Shown: positions 16,023 through 24,986, counted from the stretch's first letter. The stretch is DNA of 64,000 bases from JBNPEO01 sp050490315 (GCF_050490315.1 NZ_JBNPEO010000008.1:62001-126000), one strand, 5' to 3'. The notes: generated from the letters alone by a model not told the origin. Made by a program: numbers and translations.

Positions 16023-16628
16023 TTAGTTAGCTGCGGTAAAGCGCTTGCGGCTGAAGTGAGGTTCTTCGATTTCATTCAGTGCGGCCACAGCGAAGTCCTC
16101 TGCAGAGATCGAGTCGCCAGCTGGGGTGTCCTGGGCGATGCTGACATTCCCGGTGCGCTCGCCCGGCATGATCATCGGCGCGGGGGACTGCATGGTCCAG
16201 TCAAGGCCCTCGGGAGCGGCGCGGTAAATTTCCAAGACGTCGCTGAAGGTCAGAGCCTCGGGCTTGTATTCCTCCGGGAAGCCCGGAGTGTCAACCAACC
16301 GCACGTCGCCGGCCATCAGCGAACCAGCGCCGCCGACCACAAACAGCCGAGCGTCGAGTTCAGAGTTGGCGATGTTTGTGTGTAGCTCGATGGTGGGCTC
16401 GTGGGAGCTGCCATCGCGTGCCGGGGGAACAGACAGGACAACAACGTCGTTTTTTGAGGCGACGTCCTTGAGTGTTGCCAAATCGGAGAGCTCAGCGGCC
16501 TGGGCGGTGGCGCCCTCGACGCCAGCACCACGGCGGCTCAGCGCGGTAACTTCGTGACCGCGGGAAATTGCTTCGGCAGCGATGCGGCTGCCGACCATTC
16601 CGGTGGCTCCATAGACGGCGATTTTCAT
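16023..16628 (-). CDS. Putative NADH-flavin reductase (NAD(P)-binding Rossmann protein)
   Basis: 201 residues of the COG2910-type NAD(P)H-binding family. The dinucleotide motif YGATGMVGSRIAAEAISRGHEVTALSR opens the protein, and the C-terminal block SISAEDFAVAALNEIEEPHFSRKRFT matches the family's ending. No catalytic Tyr-Lys dyad of classical short-chain dehydrogenases is seen. ATG start with AAGGAG six bases upstream. It is transcribed divergently from an HxlR regulator, a common pairing for quinone or electrophile defence. Predicted promoter TTGAAG/TACTAT with 18-bp spacing (16714-16685). The true acceptor is unknown. Confidence 0.8.
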   Translation of the reverse strand: MKIAVYGATGMVGSRIAAEAISRGHEVTALSRRGAGVEGATAQAAELSDLATLKDVASKNDVVVLSVPPARDGSSHEPTIELHTNIANSELDARLFVVGGAGSLMAGDVRLVDTPGFPEEYKPEALTFSDVLEIYRAAPEGLDWTMQSPAPMIMPGERTGNVSIAQDTPAGDSISAEDFAVAALNEIEEPHFSRKRFTAAN

Positions 16629-16684
16629 GCTGACTCCTTGTGGTTTGGGTCAAAAGGTATGTGACGGACTGCCCGATAACCCCA

Positions 16685-16725
16685 ATAGTATCTATTGGTT
16701 ACCAAGTACTTCAACGTACTATAGT
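16685..16725. promoter_or_regulatory. Divergent promoters with HxlR-type operator
   Basis: AGTAC-N6-GTACT (16705-16720) lies over the -35 of the minus-strand reductase promoter (TTGAAG, 16714-16709; -10 TACTAT, 16690-16685) and over the edge of the plus-strand -10 TATAGT (16720-16725). One bound dimer could control both genes. Confidence 0.5.
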
Positions 16726-16731
16726 TACCTT

Positions 16732-17145
16732 ATGGATACTCTTGAGTCTGCTGCAGGGCAGGCTGATGCTTTGCCGTTTAACGTGCTGGACATGGATTGC
16801 CCTTCACGGCTGGTTCTGCAGCGGATCGGAGACAAGTGGACTCCGCTGATTGTGCAGGTGCTCGAACCGGGGCGTCAACGTTTTGGTGAACTTCGCACTC
16901 TCGTCCAAGGCATTAGCCCCAAGGTTCTATCTCAGTCCTTGCGGACGTTGGAGCGCGACGGTCTAGTTTCCCGCACCGTCTACGCCGAGGTGCCGGTACG
17001 AGTCGAGTATGAACTGACTGAGCTGGGCCGCAGCCTTTTGGGCCCACTTGCTGCCGTACGCGACTGGGCCGAGGGCAACGCGGGCAGTATTATCCAAGCG
17101 CGCACAGCATTTGACGATGCAGCCGAGGCCGCTAGCCTGAGCTAG
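16732..17145 (+). CDS. HxlR-family transcriptional regulator
   Basis: 137-residue winged-helix regulator with the family core CPSRLVLQRIGDKWTPLIV, LRTLVQGISPKVLSQSLRTLERDGLVSR and VRVEYELTELGRSL. Cys23 in MDCPSR sits where redox-sensing members such as YodB carry their conserved Cys, so it may sense quinones or electrophiles. I start it at the ATG at 16732. There is no ribosome site, but TATAGT lies seven bases upstream, which fits a leaderless mRNA starting at the A of ATG. The frame stays open upstream, but that stretch is promoter sequence. Divergent from the reductase gene it probably controls. Confidence 0.85.
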   Translation: MDTLESAAGQADALPFNVLDMDCPSRLVLQRIGDKWTPLIVQVLEPGRQRFGELRTLVQGISPKVLSQSLRTLERDGLVSRTVYAEVPVRVEYELTELGRSLLGPLAAVRDWAEGNAGSIIQARTAFDDAAEAASLS

Positions 17146-17159
17146 CTGCTCCAGCGGCT

Positions 17160-17633
17160 TTAGCTGGTCCAGACCAGGGGCTCGTTGGTGTCCGCCATCA
17201 AAGAACCAAACGTCCAATCGCCGGTGGGCTGGTTGAACGCGTAGGGCAGTACAGCGGCGAACGTTGAGCCATCCTGGTGTTCGGTGGCAACGTGAATTGC
17301 GTCAGAGTCCTCTTCGGTCAGGGTGATATCGCAAACGATCGCAGCGGCCCGGAAATCCTCGCGGTTTTGGCGCAGGAGCTCCACAAGGTCAGCGATCATC
17401 ACGTCAGCGTCGAATTCAGCTTCGTTGCCCTCTTCGGCGGCTTCCGGCTCATCCGGCGCCACCATCACAAGTCTCAACTCGCCGTCGTTCTCAACCACCA
17501 AAGCGAAAGGGATAAAAGTACCTTGGCGCTCGAGTTGCTCTTGCGCGGCACCCATGCCGGTGCCCAAAAGCTTCTCTAGATCCTCGGCACTCTGCGGATT
17601 TACCCCGTCGCGCCAGCTACCTTGTTCACTCAC
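17160..17633 (-). CDS. Conserved hypothetical protein downstream of phosphomannomutase
   Basis: 157 residues, acidic, soluble, without signal peptide or membrane segment. I recognise no domain. The N-terminal part (FIPFALVVENDGELRLVMVAPDE) and the strand-helix spacing suggest a small alpha/beta fold; the C-terminal part reads AVLPYAFNQPTGDWTFGSL. The GTG start overlaps the TGA of the phosphomannomutase gene by four bases (GTGA, 17630-17633), so the two are co-translated. No function is assigned. Confidence 0.75.
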   Translation of the reverse strand: MSEQGSWRDGVNPQSAEDLEKLLGTGMGAAQEQLERQGTFIPFALVVENDGELRLVMVAPDEPEAAEEGNEAEFDADVMIADLVELLRQNREDFRAAAIVCDITLTEEDSDAIHVATEHQDGSTFAAVLPYAFNQPTGDWTFGSLMADTNEPLVWTS

Positions 17634-19051
17634 GGCTGGCGAACTAGAGCCAAAACGCGGTCGCGGACCTTCTCCATGGTTGCGCGGTCCTTGGCTTCAG
17701 CATTCAAACGCAAGAACGGTTCCGTGTTGGACGGGCGCAGGTTGAACCAGTAGCTACCGTCATTAGCGGTAAAGGTGCTGCCATCGAGGTGGTCAATGGT
17801 GATGTCTTCGCTCTCGAAATCAACGCGCACACGCTCAACAGCGCCCGCTTTATCTTCAATTTCGGAGTTGATCTCACCGGAAGACACGTACGGCTCGTAT
17901 TCGCGGCCAAGTTCGGACAGCGGGCCGTCCTGTTCGCCCAGAGCAGCCAAAACGTGCATGGCAGCGAGCATGCCGGTGTCGGCGTTCCAGAAGTCGCGGA
18001 AGTAGAAGTGAGCGGAGTGCTCGCCGCCGAATACGGCGCCTTCCTTGGCCATAACTGCCTTGATGAAGGAGTGGCCCACACGCGTACGGACGGCCTTACC
18101 GCCGTCGTTCTCTACAAGCTCAGGTACCGCCTTGGAAGTGAGCAGGTTGTGGATAATGATCGGTGTTTCTTCGCCGGCCGCCTTGGCCCGGGCGATTTCG
18201 CGGCGGGCCACCATACCCGTGATGGCGGAGGGGGAAACTGGCTCGCCCTTTTCGTCAATCACAAAGCAACGGTCGGCGTCGCCGTCGAACGCCAAACCGA
18301 TGTCAGCACCGTGTTCCAGAACCGCGGCCTGAAGATCGCGCAGGTTTTCCGGCTCAAGCGGGTTGGCGGGGTGGTTCGGGAAGGAGCCGTCCAACTCGAA
18401 GTACAGCGGCACAATTTCAAATGGAAGAGCCGGGAGGAGCTGACCACCCAGCACAGCTGGCGTGGTGAGACCAGCCATGCCGTTTCCAGCGTCCACCACA
18501 ATTTTTAGCGGGCGGGATCCGCTCAAATCGACCAGCTTGCGCAAGTATTCGGAGTAGTCCTTCAGGACGTCCTGAACACTAATAACGCCGGTCTTCTCCA
18601 CGGCAGGGATGATGCCAGCGTTGAGATAGGCCTCGGTGGCTGCCTGGATTTCCTTCAAACCTGACTCTGAGGAGATGGGCTCAGCGCCGGCCTTGGCCAT
18701 TTTGATGCCGTTGTACTCGGCAGGGTTGTGGCTAGCAGTGAAGGTGGCACCTGCAGCGTTCAGAGCACCACACGCGTAGTACAACTCGTCAGTGGAGATC
18801 AGGTCCAGAAGCTTGACGTTTGCGCCACGAGCAGCAGCGCCCTTGGCGAAAGCCTTAGAGAATTCAGGCGAGGAGGGGCGCATGTCGCCACCCACCAGCA
18901 CTGTTTGGCCAGCTAATTCAAGTACGTCAACAAAGGACGCGCCCACGGCTTCAACGATTTCTGCGGTGATGGATTCGCCCACAATGCCGCGTACGTCGTA
19001 GGCCTTGAAGGAAGCCGAGAGGTCATGGTTCTTCTGCTGATCGTTAGTCAC
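17630..19051 (-). CDS. manB: Phosphomannomutase/phosphoglucomutase
   Basis: About 473 residues of the alpha-D-phosphohexomutase superfamily. It has the substrate-entry KAYDVRGIVGE near residue 15, the catalytic phosphoserine loop TASHNPAEYNGIK near residue 105, the metal-binding DGDADR near 250, the sugar-binding GGEHSAHFYF near 325 and the phosphate-binding RPSNTEPFLRL near the end. It makes mannose-1-P (or glucose-1-P) for glycan and cell-wall precursors. I prefer the GTG at 19051, with AGGA eight bases upstream, over an ATG at 19060 with AGG touching it. An open frame extends to 19234 but would run over the recQ start. Confidence 0.92.
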   Translation of the reverse strand: MTNDQQKNHDLSASFKAYDVRGIVGESITAEIVEAVGASFVDVLELAGQTVLVGGDMRPSSPEFSKAFAKGAAARGANVKLLDLISTDELYYACGALNAAGATFTASHNPAEYNGIKMAKAGAEPISSESGLKEIQAATEAYLNAGIIPAVEKTGVISVQDVLKDYSEYLRKLVDLSGSRPLKIVVDAGNGMAGLTTPAVLGGQLLPALPFEIVPLYFELDGSFPNHPANPLEPENLRDLQAAVLEHGADIGLAFDGDADRCFVIDEKGEPVSPSAITGMVARREIARAKAAGEETPIIIHNLLTSKAVPELVENDGGKAVRTRVGHSFIKAVMAKEGAVFGGEHSAHFYFRDFWNADTGMLAAMHVLAALGEQDGPLSELGREYEPYVSSGEINSEIEDKAGAVERVRVDFESEDITIDHLDGSTFTANDGSYWFNLRPSNTEPFLRLNAEAKDRATMEKVRDRVLALVRQP

Positions 19052-19222
19052 GCTCTCCATCCTAAACGGCAGGACGGGCAAGGCGGCGGTTTTCCACAGG
19101 CGGGAGTGGCTGATGTCTGTGGCGTTGTCCACATAGGAGTCCGGTGCGGCCAAAGTGCGCTGTTTTTCCACATAGCGCGGGGCCGGCGTTGAGGTGTCAG
19201 TAGCGGCTGGAATACTGAAGGC

Positions 19223-21442
19223 ATGGCTCCCCACAACAACCCTTCCGGCATTGACACGGCTACTAGCGCTGAAAACTCTTCGTTCTCGGTGGCAAGTTCA
19301 TGGGGTGCTGCAGGCGAAACTGAGCAACAAGCCTTGACCGTATTGCGGGAGCTGGTGGGATCACCCGAAGCGCGCTTTCACGACGGTCAGTTTGAGGCTA
19401 TCGAAGCGTTGGTCGACGGCGGACGGCGGGCTTTGGTTGTCCAGCGTACGGGTTGGGGAAAGTCGGCAGTGTATTTTGTTGCCTCCCTGCTATTGCGGCG
19501 CCGCGGCGCCGGTCCAACGCTGATCGTCTCGCCATTGCTGGCTTTGATGCGGGACCAAGTGGCTGCAGCAGCTAGGGCAGGAGTGCGGGCCGTGGCCATC
19601 AACTCGGCGAACCAGCTCGACTGGGACCGTGTCCGGGAGCAATTGGCGGCGGACGAGGTTGACGTTCTTTTGGTCTCACCTGAACGTCTCACCAACCCTA
19701 GCTTTCGCGAGACACAATTACCTGAGTTGCTCCGGCGTACCGGGCTTTTAGTCATTGATGAAGCGCACTGCATTTCTGACTGGGGACACGATTTCCGGCC
19801 GGACTACCGGCGCATCGCGGAACTGATCAAGGAATTGCCGGGGAGCGTACCCGTTCTAGCCACTACAGCCACGGCTAACTCACGCGTAGTCCACGACATC
19901 GAGGAGCAACTGGGCGAGGACGTATTTACCATTCGCGGCCCACTAGGACGTGACTCACTGCGCCTTGGTGTCCTTCAATTACCGAACTCCCGCACACGGC
20001 TGGCCTGGCTTTTGACCCACCTATCGGAGCTGCCCGGCAGTGGAATTATCTACACTCTTACGGTCTCAGCAGCTGAGGACACCGCTAAGCTTCTGGCTGA
20101 GGCGGGGCACAAGGTCCTTTCCTACACGGGCAAAACTGATCCAGCCGAGCGTGAACGGGCCGAGCAGCTGCTTAAGGACAACGAGGTAAAAGCGCTCGTG
20201 GCCACCTCGGCCCTAGGTATGGGGTTCGACAAACCAGATCTGGGCTTTGTCATCCACCTCGGTGCACCCTCGTCACCCGTTGCCTACTACCAACAAGTGG
20301 GCCGTGCTGGCCGTGGATCGGCCAACGCCGACGTGTTACTGATGCCCGGGTCCGAGGACAAAGACATTTGGCAGTACTTCGCCACCGCGTCCATGCCGTC
20401 GCCGGAGAAGGCCGCAGCAGTTTTGGACGCGCTCAACCAAGCCAACGGGACCCTGTCCACCGTGGCGCTAGAAGCCCGAGTTGATTTGCGCAGGACGCCC
20501 CTTGAGCTGTTGCTAAAGGTGCTCTCTGTTGATGCTGCCGTGGAGCGAGTGGGCGGTGGTTGGCGTTCCACCGGGACACCGTGGGAATACGACAGCGAAC
20601 GCTACGAACGCATTGCTGAGGCCCGGGTGCACGAGCAAGACCTGATGGTGATTTATCAAGACACCGCTGGTTGCCGGATGGAGTTCATTACCTCCGTGTT
20701 GGATGACAACAATGCGCATGCTTGCGGGCGTTGCGACAACTGTGCGGGGCGCTGGTTCCCCACGGACATTGACGATGAAGCCGCAAGCGCCGCAGGAGAA
20801 ACTCTCAACCGGGCAGGTGTGTCCTTGGAACCCCGTTTGCAGTGGCCTACAGGCATGGACCGGCTAGGCGTTCCGGTCAAGGGCAAGATCAAGCCGGACG
20901 AGTCAGCCTCCGAGGGCAGGCTGTTGGCCAGAATGACCGATCTGGGGTGGGGAGGAGCGCTACGCGAACTTTTCGCCACGGGAGCCCCGGACCGTAGCAT
21001 TGATCCATCCATGCTCCAGGCCTGTGTGCAAGTACTGCGTGACTGGGGTAGCACGGAAGGACGTGCCGTGGCCTGGAGCGGCGTTGGAAGGCCGGATGTC
21101 ATTGTGGCTATGCCCTCACGCAGTAAACCCGAGCTGATCCGTTCATTGGCGCGGGGCCTATCGCAGATCGGGCGGATTGAGCTTTTGGGCGAACTTGAAG
21201 CCATTCATGGTGGGCCTGCTGGGGCTCGCGGCGGTAACAGTGCATACCGTCTTGCAGCCGTGTGGGATCAGTTTGTGGTCCCGCCGGCGATGGCTCAACA
21301 GCTTGCGGCTAGGCCAGGGCAAACCGTGATGCTCATCGATGACCTGGTGGATAGCCGTTGGACGTTCACCGTGGCAGCCCGTGCGCTCCGTCAAGCCGGC
21401 GCCGGAGCAGTCCTGCCGTTCGCCCTCGCCCAAGCAGGCTAG
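19223..21442 (+). CDS. recQ: RecQ-family DNA helicase with phosphoribosyltransferase-like C-terminus
   Basis: 739 residues. Helicase motifs in order: GQFEAIEALVDGGR, Walker A-like QRTGWGKSAVYF, SPLLALMRDQV, the DEAH box in VIDEAHCISDWGHDFRPDY near residue 175, ATTATA, then SALGMGFDKPD and QQVGRAGRG. A Cys cluster, ACGRCDNCAGRW, gives the RecQ zinc module near residue 498. There is no clear HRDC domain. Instead, the last ~120 residues end in MLIDDLVDSRWTFTVAARALRQAGA, which resembles the PRPP-binding loop of phosphoribosyltransferases of the ComF type. Such RecQ variants occur in Actinobacteria. Divergent from manB. Likely roles are unwinding and recombination repair; the role of the tail is unknown. 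Confidence 0.9.
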   Translation: MAPHNNPSGIDTATSAENSSFSVASSWGAAGETEQQALTVLRELVGSPEARFHDGQFEAIEALVDGGRRALVVQRTGWGKSAVYFVASLLLRRRGAGPTLIVSPLLALMRDQVAAAARAGVRAVAINSANQLDWDRVREQLAADEVDVLLVSPERLTNPSFRETQLPELLRRTGLLVIDEAHCISDWGHDFRPDYRRIAELIKELPGSVPVLATTATANSRVVHDIEEQLGEDVFTIRGPLGRDSLRLGVLQLPNSRTRLAWLLTHLSELPGSGIIYTLTVSAAEDTAKLLAEAGHKVLSYTGKTDPAERERAEQLLKDNEVKALVATSALGMGFDKPDLGFVIHLGAPSSPVAYYQQVGRAGRGSANADVLLMPGSEDKDIWQYFATASMPSPEKAAAVLDALNQANGTLSTVALEARVDLRRTPLELLLKVLSVDAAVERVGGGWRSTGTPWEYDSERYERIAEARVHEQDLMVIYQDTAGCRMEFITSVLDDNNAHACGRCDNCAGRWFPTDIDDEAASAAGETLNRAGVSLEPRLQWPTGMDRLGVPVKGKIKPDESASEGRLLARMTDLGWGGALRELFATGAPDRSIDPSMLQACVQVLRDWGSTEGRAVAWSGVGRPDVIVAMPSRSKPELIRSLARGLSQIGRIELLGELEAIHGGPAGARGGNSAYRLAAVWDQFVVPPAMAQQLAARPGQTVMLIDDLVDSRWTFTVAARALRQAGAGAVLPFALAQAG

Positions 21443-21490
21443 AAGTTGGCAAGCTAAACGCTCGGTCGTCCACGGGTACGGAAGGGCAGA

Positions 21491-21533
21491 TTCGCGGCGC
21501 ACGTTGCGTCGTTCAGCGCCTAAGCGCCGCGAA
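21491..21533. terminator. Hairpin between recQ and a convergent small membrane protein gene
   Basis: TTCGCGGCGC (21491-21500) pairs with GCGCCGCGAA (21524-21533). The stem is ten perfect bp with a 23-base loop that can form a smaller stem. No long T run follows on either strand. Confidence 0.5.
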
Positions 21534-21547
21534 CTTTACCAAGAAGC

Positions 21548-21850
21548 TTAGGACTTCTTTTTAGGGGTCAGTAGCGATGCTATAGCGGTTGCTCCTGTGA
21601 CAGTCCAAACGGCCGGCCAAGCCCCAATCTTCTTGGCGAGCAGGTGAGAACCACCGAACGCGCCCAAGTACAAAACCGTCAGCCCGATTGCCGCTGGTAG
21701 ACCCGAATCCTTCTTCCACACGGCAAACGCACCAGAGCCAGCGGCGGCTAAAACGGCACCGCCGAGTGGGCGATTTTTGGTGGAGCGCGCGGTGGCGAAA
21801 CCGCCTACGAGTCCTGCGGTGGTCAAAGCGACAGCTGGTAGGGAGGCCAT
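21548..21850 (-). CDS. Small hypothetical membrane protein
   Basis: About 100 residues with three hydrophobic segments (around ALTTAGLVGGFATA, LGGAVLAAAGSGAFAV and AIGLTVLYLGAFGGSHLLA) and a basic C-terminus (TPKKKS). No family recognised. I prefer the ATG at 21850 with AAGGA four bases upstream; ATGs at 21865 and 21889 are in frame without ribosome sites. It ends close to recQ, tail to tail. Confidence 0.6.
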   Translation of the reverse strand: MASLPAVALTTAGLVGGFATARSTKNRPLGGAVLAAAGSGAFAVWKKDSGLPAAIGLTVLYLGAFGGSHLLAKKIGAWPAVWTVTGATAIASLLTPKKKS

Positions 21851-21900
21851 GTTTTCCTTACTCATTGAGTGCACATATTGGCTCCTCATTCTCGCATCAC

Positions 21901-22296
21901 TCAGCGTTCGAGGAGGTCCTTCAGCCGGGCCAAATCCGCCCGAACCAACTCTGCATCGCGATCAAATTCCTCATCCGTGACATGTGGCATCCGGTAAAGG
22001 GTGAAAACTGCTTCGCTACCGGTGCCATTAGAGAGGACGCGCAAGGGATTATGGACCGAGGTTCCGTCAGGGAGAATCACATCATGGTCAACAATGCCGT
22101 ACTCAAGGGGGCCGCGAAAACGAACCTCAACGGAGCCCATGGGTGAGTCTGTGACCCACTTGCTGTCTTCATAGCGGATACCGGCGCTCAGTCCCGCGGC
22201 CCAGTGCGGAAGATTGGCTGGATTGCCCGCGAACTCGGAAACCCTAGAGGGCGGGGCCGCAATACTGATCGAAAGGTGGAGTGCGGGATAGAGCAT
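21901..22296 (-). CDS. SRPBCC-family (polyketide cyclase/START-like) protein
   Basis: 131 residues. The N-terminal strand HLSISIAAPPSRVSEFAGNPANLPHWA and the central GSVEVRFRGPLEYGIVDHDV are the pattern of the SRPBCC fold (as in CoxG/START-like proteins), which binds small hydrophobic ligands. The last helix (DEEFDRDAELVRADLARLKDLLER) fits the long C-terminal helix of the fold. No catalytic residue can be named. ATG start with no obvious ribosome site. A long hairpin lies 75 bp upstream. Confidence 0.7.
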   Translation of the reverse strand: MLYPALHLSISIAAPPSRVSEFAGNPANLPHWAAGLSAGIRYEDSKWVTDSPMGSVEVRFRGPLEYGIVDHDVILPDGTSVHNPLRVLSNGTGSEAVFTLYRMPHVTDEEFDRDAELVRADLARLKDLLER

Positions 22297-22371
22297 GCCG
22301 CCAGTTCAGCACACTTCCGCCTCAAATGGTGCATACCCTGGAGACCTTTGGCCCGAAAGCCGGAATGGACC

Positions 22372-22436
22372 CCGCCGAGTTGGCACTTCGCGCGGGTGTT
22401 TGCGCGAAACATCCGCGCGAAGTGCCAACTCGGCGG
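22372..22436. repeat. Long inverted repeat upstream of the SRPBCC gene
   Basis: 30-base arms at 22372-22401 and 22407-22436 pair with one mismatch around a five-base loop. It lies between two minus-strand genes (tRNA-Ser and SRPBCC), upstream of the latter, so a plain terminator role is not obvious. Confidence 0.8.
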
Positions 22437-22474
22437 AAGGTGGGGGATCAGGAGGTGCGCGTACCAACAAAAAA

Positions 22475-22519
22475 GTCCTGAGCCGCGACTCGTTCGTAAA
22501 CGATGTCACGGCTCAGGAC
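22475..22519 (-). terminator. Rho-independent terminator of tRNA-Ser(GCT)
   Basis: GTCCTGAGCCG (22475-22485) pairs with CGGCTCAGGAC (22509-22519). On the minus strand the stem is followed by TTTTTTG. Confidence 0.8.
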
Positions 22520-22524
22520 CAATG

Positions 22525-22612
22525 CGGAGACGGGGGGATTTGAACCCCCGGTGGAGTTGTGCCCCACACTTCATTAGCAGTGAAGCCCATTCGGCCGCTC
22601 TGGCACGTCTCC
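22525..22612 (-). tRNA. tRNA-Ser(GCT)
   Basis: 88-base class II tRNA on the minus strand with a long variable arm. Acceptor stem GGAGACG/CGTCTCC, anticodon stem-loop CTTCACTGCTAATGAAG with anticodon GCT, T-loop GGTTCAAATCC, discriminator G. CCA is not encoded. Confidence 0.96.
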
Positions 22613-22701
22613 AATTGCTATTACTAGCCCAGCAAGAGTACCGAAGACTGGGCGGTTAGTGCAAAACGTGGGAATGCAAGGACGTTCTAGGCTGCTTTGT
22701 T

Positions 22702-24885
22702 TTAGTCTCCGCTCAAGGACCGCCACAGGAATTGCTGGCTCCGCGCCTGAAGAGCAGCTGCTTGTCGGTTGTCGGAAGCTCCCGAGTGCCCACCCTCAAC
22801 CGCTTCATGGAACCAGACGTTGCGAATGCCCATCGCCTGCATCCTCGCAGCCATTTTGCGTGCCTGCACCGGGCCCACCCGGTCATCCGAGGTTGCCGTC
22901 CAGAAGAACGAATCTGGATATTCAACCCCGTCGCGCAGCAAGTGATACGGGGAGAAGGTTTTGATGAATTCCCACTGTTCAGGCCGGTCTGGGTCCCCGT
23001 ATTCTGCGATCCACGAGTACCCTGCGGAGAGCTTGGTGTACCGGCGCATGTCCAGCAATGGAACACCACAAGAGATCGCGGAGAACAGCTCGGGGTAGTG
23101 GACCAGCATGTTTCCCACTAGCAGACCGCCGTTGGATCCACCGGCACACCCCAAATGCTCAGGGCTGGTGACACCGCGCCGGATCAGATCCGTGGCAACT
23201 GCTGCGAAGTCCTCGTACGCCCGGTGGCGGTTCGCTTGCAACGCCGCACTGTGCCACGCGGGACCATATTCGCCGCCGCCACGAATATTGGCCACCACAA
23301 ACACTCCGCTACGTTCAGCCCCCGCAGATGCTCCAGTGGTTTTGCGGCGCAGCCAGGCTCTACCAATCGTGCCGCTATAGGCGGGTGTGCGGGAGACTTC
23401 GAAGCCGCCGTACCCGGAAAGCTGGGTGGGGTTACCGCCGTCGAGCACTAGATTTTTTGGCCCCACCTGGAAGTAAGGCACCTTGGTGCCGTCTTTGGAC
23501 GTAGCAAAGTGCTGTTGAACTTCAAACTCGGACTCATCAAAGAATGACGGGGCAGTTTTGATCACTGCAGCCGATGAATCAGCGGCGTCCCCCAAACGCC
23601 CGCGCAACAGGGTGCTCGGAGTCAAAAATCCGGTGACCACCAGCCAGTAGTCATTGCCAGCATTTTCAGCAGTAGTGTCCTGATCATCAACGGCAAAAGC
23701 ATTGACGTCATGCAGCGGCGGGCACGCGTCCAACTGACGCCACGCCCAGCCCTTTGCCGGATCCGCGTCCGGTTGTGACGGGTCAAGAACACGAATTTGA
23801 GAGGATACGTCCGCCAAAAGGTTCAACAACAGGAAGTCCCTAGTCCAGCTATAGGACTGCAAAGAAGTGTGAGCATCCGGTTCAAAGAGCACCCGAAGCG
23901 TGCGCTCACCCGCGAGCCAATCCTCCAGCGGGGCCACCAGAAGCGATCCTGCAGCATAAACCGAGCCGGAAATTTCCCAGCTTTCCCGTGGCCGGAAGAC
24001 TACCCATTCGCGGTGAATGTCCTTATCAACACTGCTGGGGGCCTCAATTTTGGCCCACTGATCATCCTGCAAAACGAACGTTGAAACGTTGAAGAAGTCG
24101 ATCATGTCGATGGCGACTGTGCGCTCAAACCCTGGTGTGGAATCGTGAAAAACAGCGCCACGCATGTGCTCGGCCGGGACTTCAAAAATCTGCTCGGCAT
24201 CACGCAGCGACTGCCCGCGCTTGAGCCGAACAGCAGTGCGTGAATAGGACGACGAAGTCTGCGGCAAACGCTCAGCAGTGGTGGAAACCAAGAGAGTGTC
24301 AGCATCCTCCCAAGAAATCCCGCCCTTAGCGGTGGGGATGTCAAAACCGCCGGCCGTCGGGTCAACGAAGGCGAGACGTTCGACGTCGAACTCGCGGTAG
24401 CGCACAGCGTCCCCGCCGTCTGGGGAGAGGGCGATCATGGCGGTTCGGTGAGCCTGCCCTAGGGCGGGGCGCAAGAAGTGGGCGCCGTGCCACACCCACT
24501 CGGTCCCTTCGGCAGCGGCGAGAGCGTCAATGTCCAGCAAAACATTCCATTCCGGCGCATCGCTCTGATAGCTCTGCCACGTGGTGCGGCGCCAGAGGCC
24601 TTTGGGGTGTTCGGCGTCGCGCCAGAAGTTGTAATACCACTGGCCGCGTTTGCCTACCATGGCAATCCGATCGCTCGAGTCCAAAACCTCAAGAATCTCG
24701 CCTTCGAGCGCCACATAGTCGGCGTCCTCTAGGAGGTCTTCGGTGCGGGCGTTTTGTTCCTGGATCCAAGCCATTTGCTCCTCGCCATGGATGTCTTCGA
24801 GCCACTGATTCTCATCTGTGGGCATCGGTGCAACGGCGTTCTGCGGGGCGGCGGGATTATTTTGCTCGGCTTCAGTGGCGCTCAT
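22702..24885 (-). CDS. Prolyl oligopeptidase-family serine peptidase (S9)
   Basis: About 727 residues. An N-terminal beta-propeller (residues about 80-430) is followed by an alpha/beta hydrolase domain with the triad Ser in CAGGSNGGLLVGN (about 583), Asp in TATSDDRVGP (about 666) and His in VEGGHSGASD (about 698). The N-terminal ENQWLEDIHGE matches the typical prolyl oligopeptidase opening. No signal peptide, so cytoplasmic. It probably cleaves short peptides after Pro. I chose the ATG at 24885, with AGGA eight bases upstream; a GTG two codons earlier is possible. Divergent from the FAD/NAD(P)-binding protein gene. Confidence 0.9.
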   Translation of the reverse strand: MSATEAEQNNPAAPQNAVAPMPTDENQWLEDIHGEEQMAWIQEQNARTEDLLEDADYVALEGEILEVLDSSDRIAMVGKRGQWYYNFWRDAEHPKGLWRRTTWQSYQSDAPEWNVLLDIDALAAAEGTEWVWHGAHFLRPALGQAHRTAMIALSPDGGDAVRYREFDVERLAFVDPTAGGFDIPTAKGGISWEDADTLLVSTTAERLPQTSSSYSRTAVRLKRGQSLRDAEQIFEVPAEHMRGAVFHDSTPGFERTVAIDMIDFFNVSTFVLQDDQWAKIEAPSSVDKDIHREWVVFRPRESWEISGSVYAAGSLLVAPLEDWLAGERTLRVLFEPDAHTSLQSYSWTRDFLLLNLLADVSSQIRVLDPSQPDADPAKGWAWRQLDACPPLHDVNAFAVDDQDTTAENAGNDYWLVVTGFLTPSTLLRGRLGDAADSSAAVIKTAPSFFDESEFEVQQHFATSKDGTKVPYFQVGPKNLVLDGGNPTQLSGYGGFEVSRTPAYSGTIGRAWLRRKTTGASAGAERSGVFVVANIRGGGEYGPAWHSAALQANRHRAYEDFAAVATDLIRRGVTSPEHLGCAGGSNGGLLVGNMLVHYPELFSAISCGVPLLDMRRYTKLSAGYSWIAEYGDPDRPEQWEFIKTFSPYHLLRDGVEYPDSFFWTATSDDRVGPVQARKMAARMQAMGIRNVWFHEAVEGGHSGASDNRQAAALQARSQQFLWRSLSGD

Positions 24886-24986
24886 GGACACATCCTAGGC
24901 ATGTTCGCTGTGAGTGGTCTTGTCATATCTGCACAGCCCACCCCACGCGGAATGGGATGTCGTAGCGGGGCGATAGGCTTTACGGC

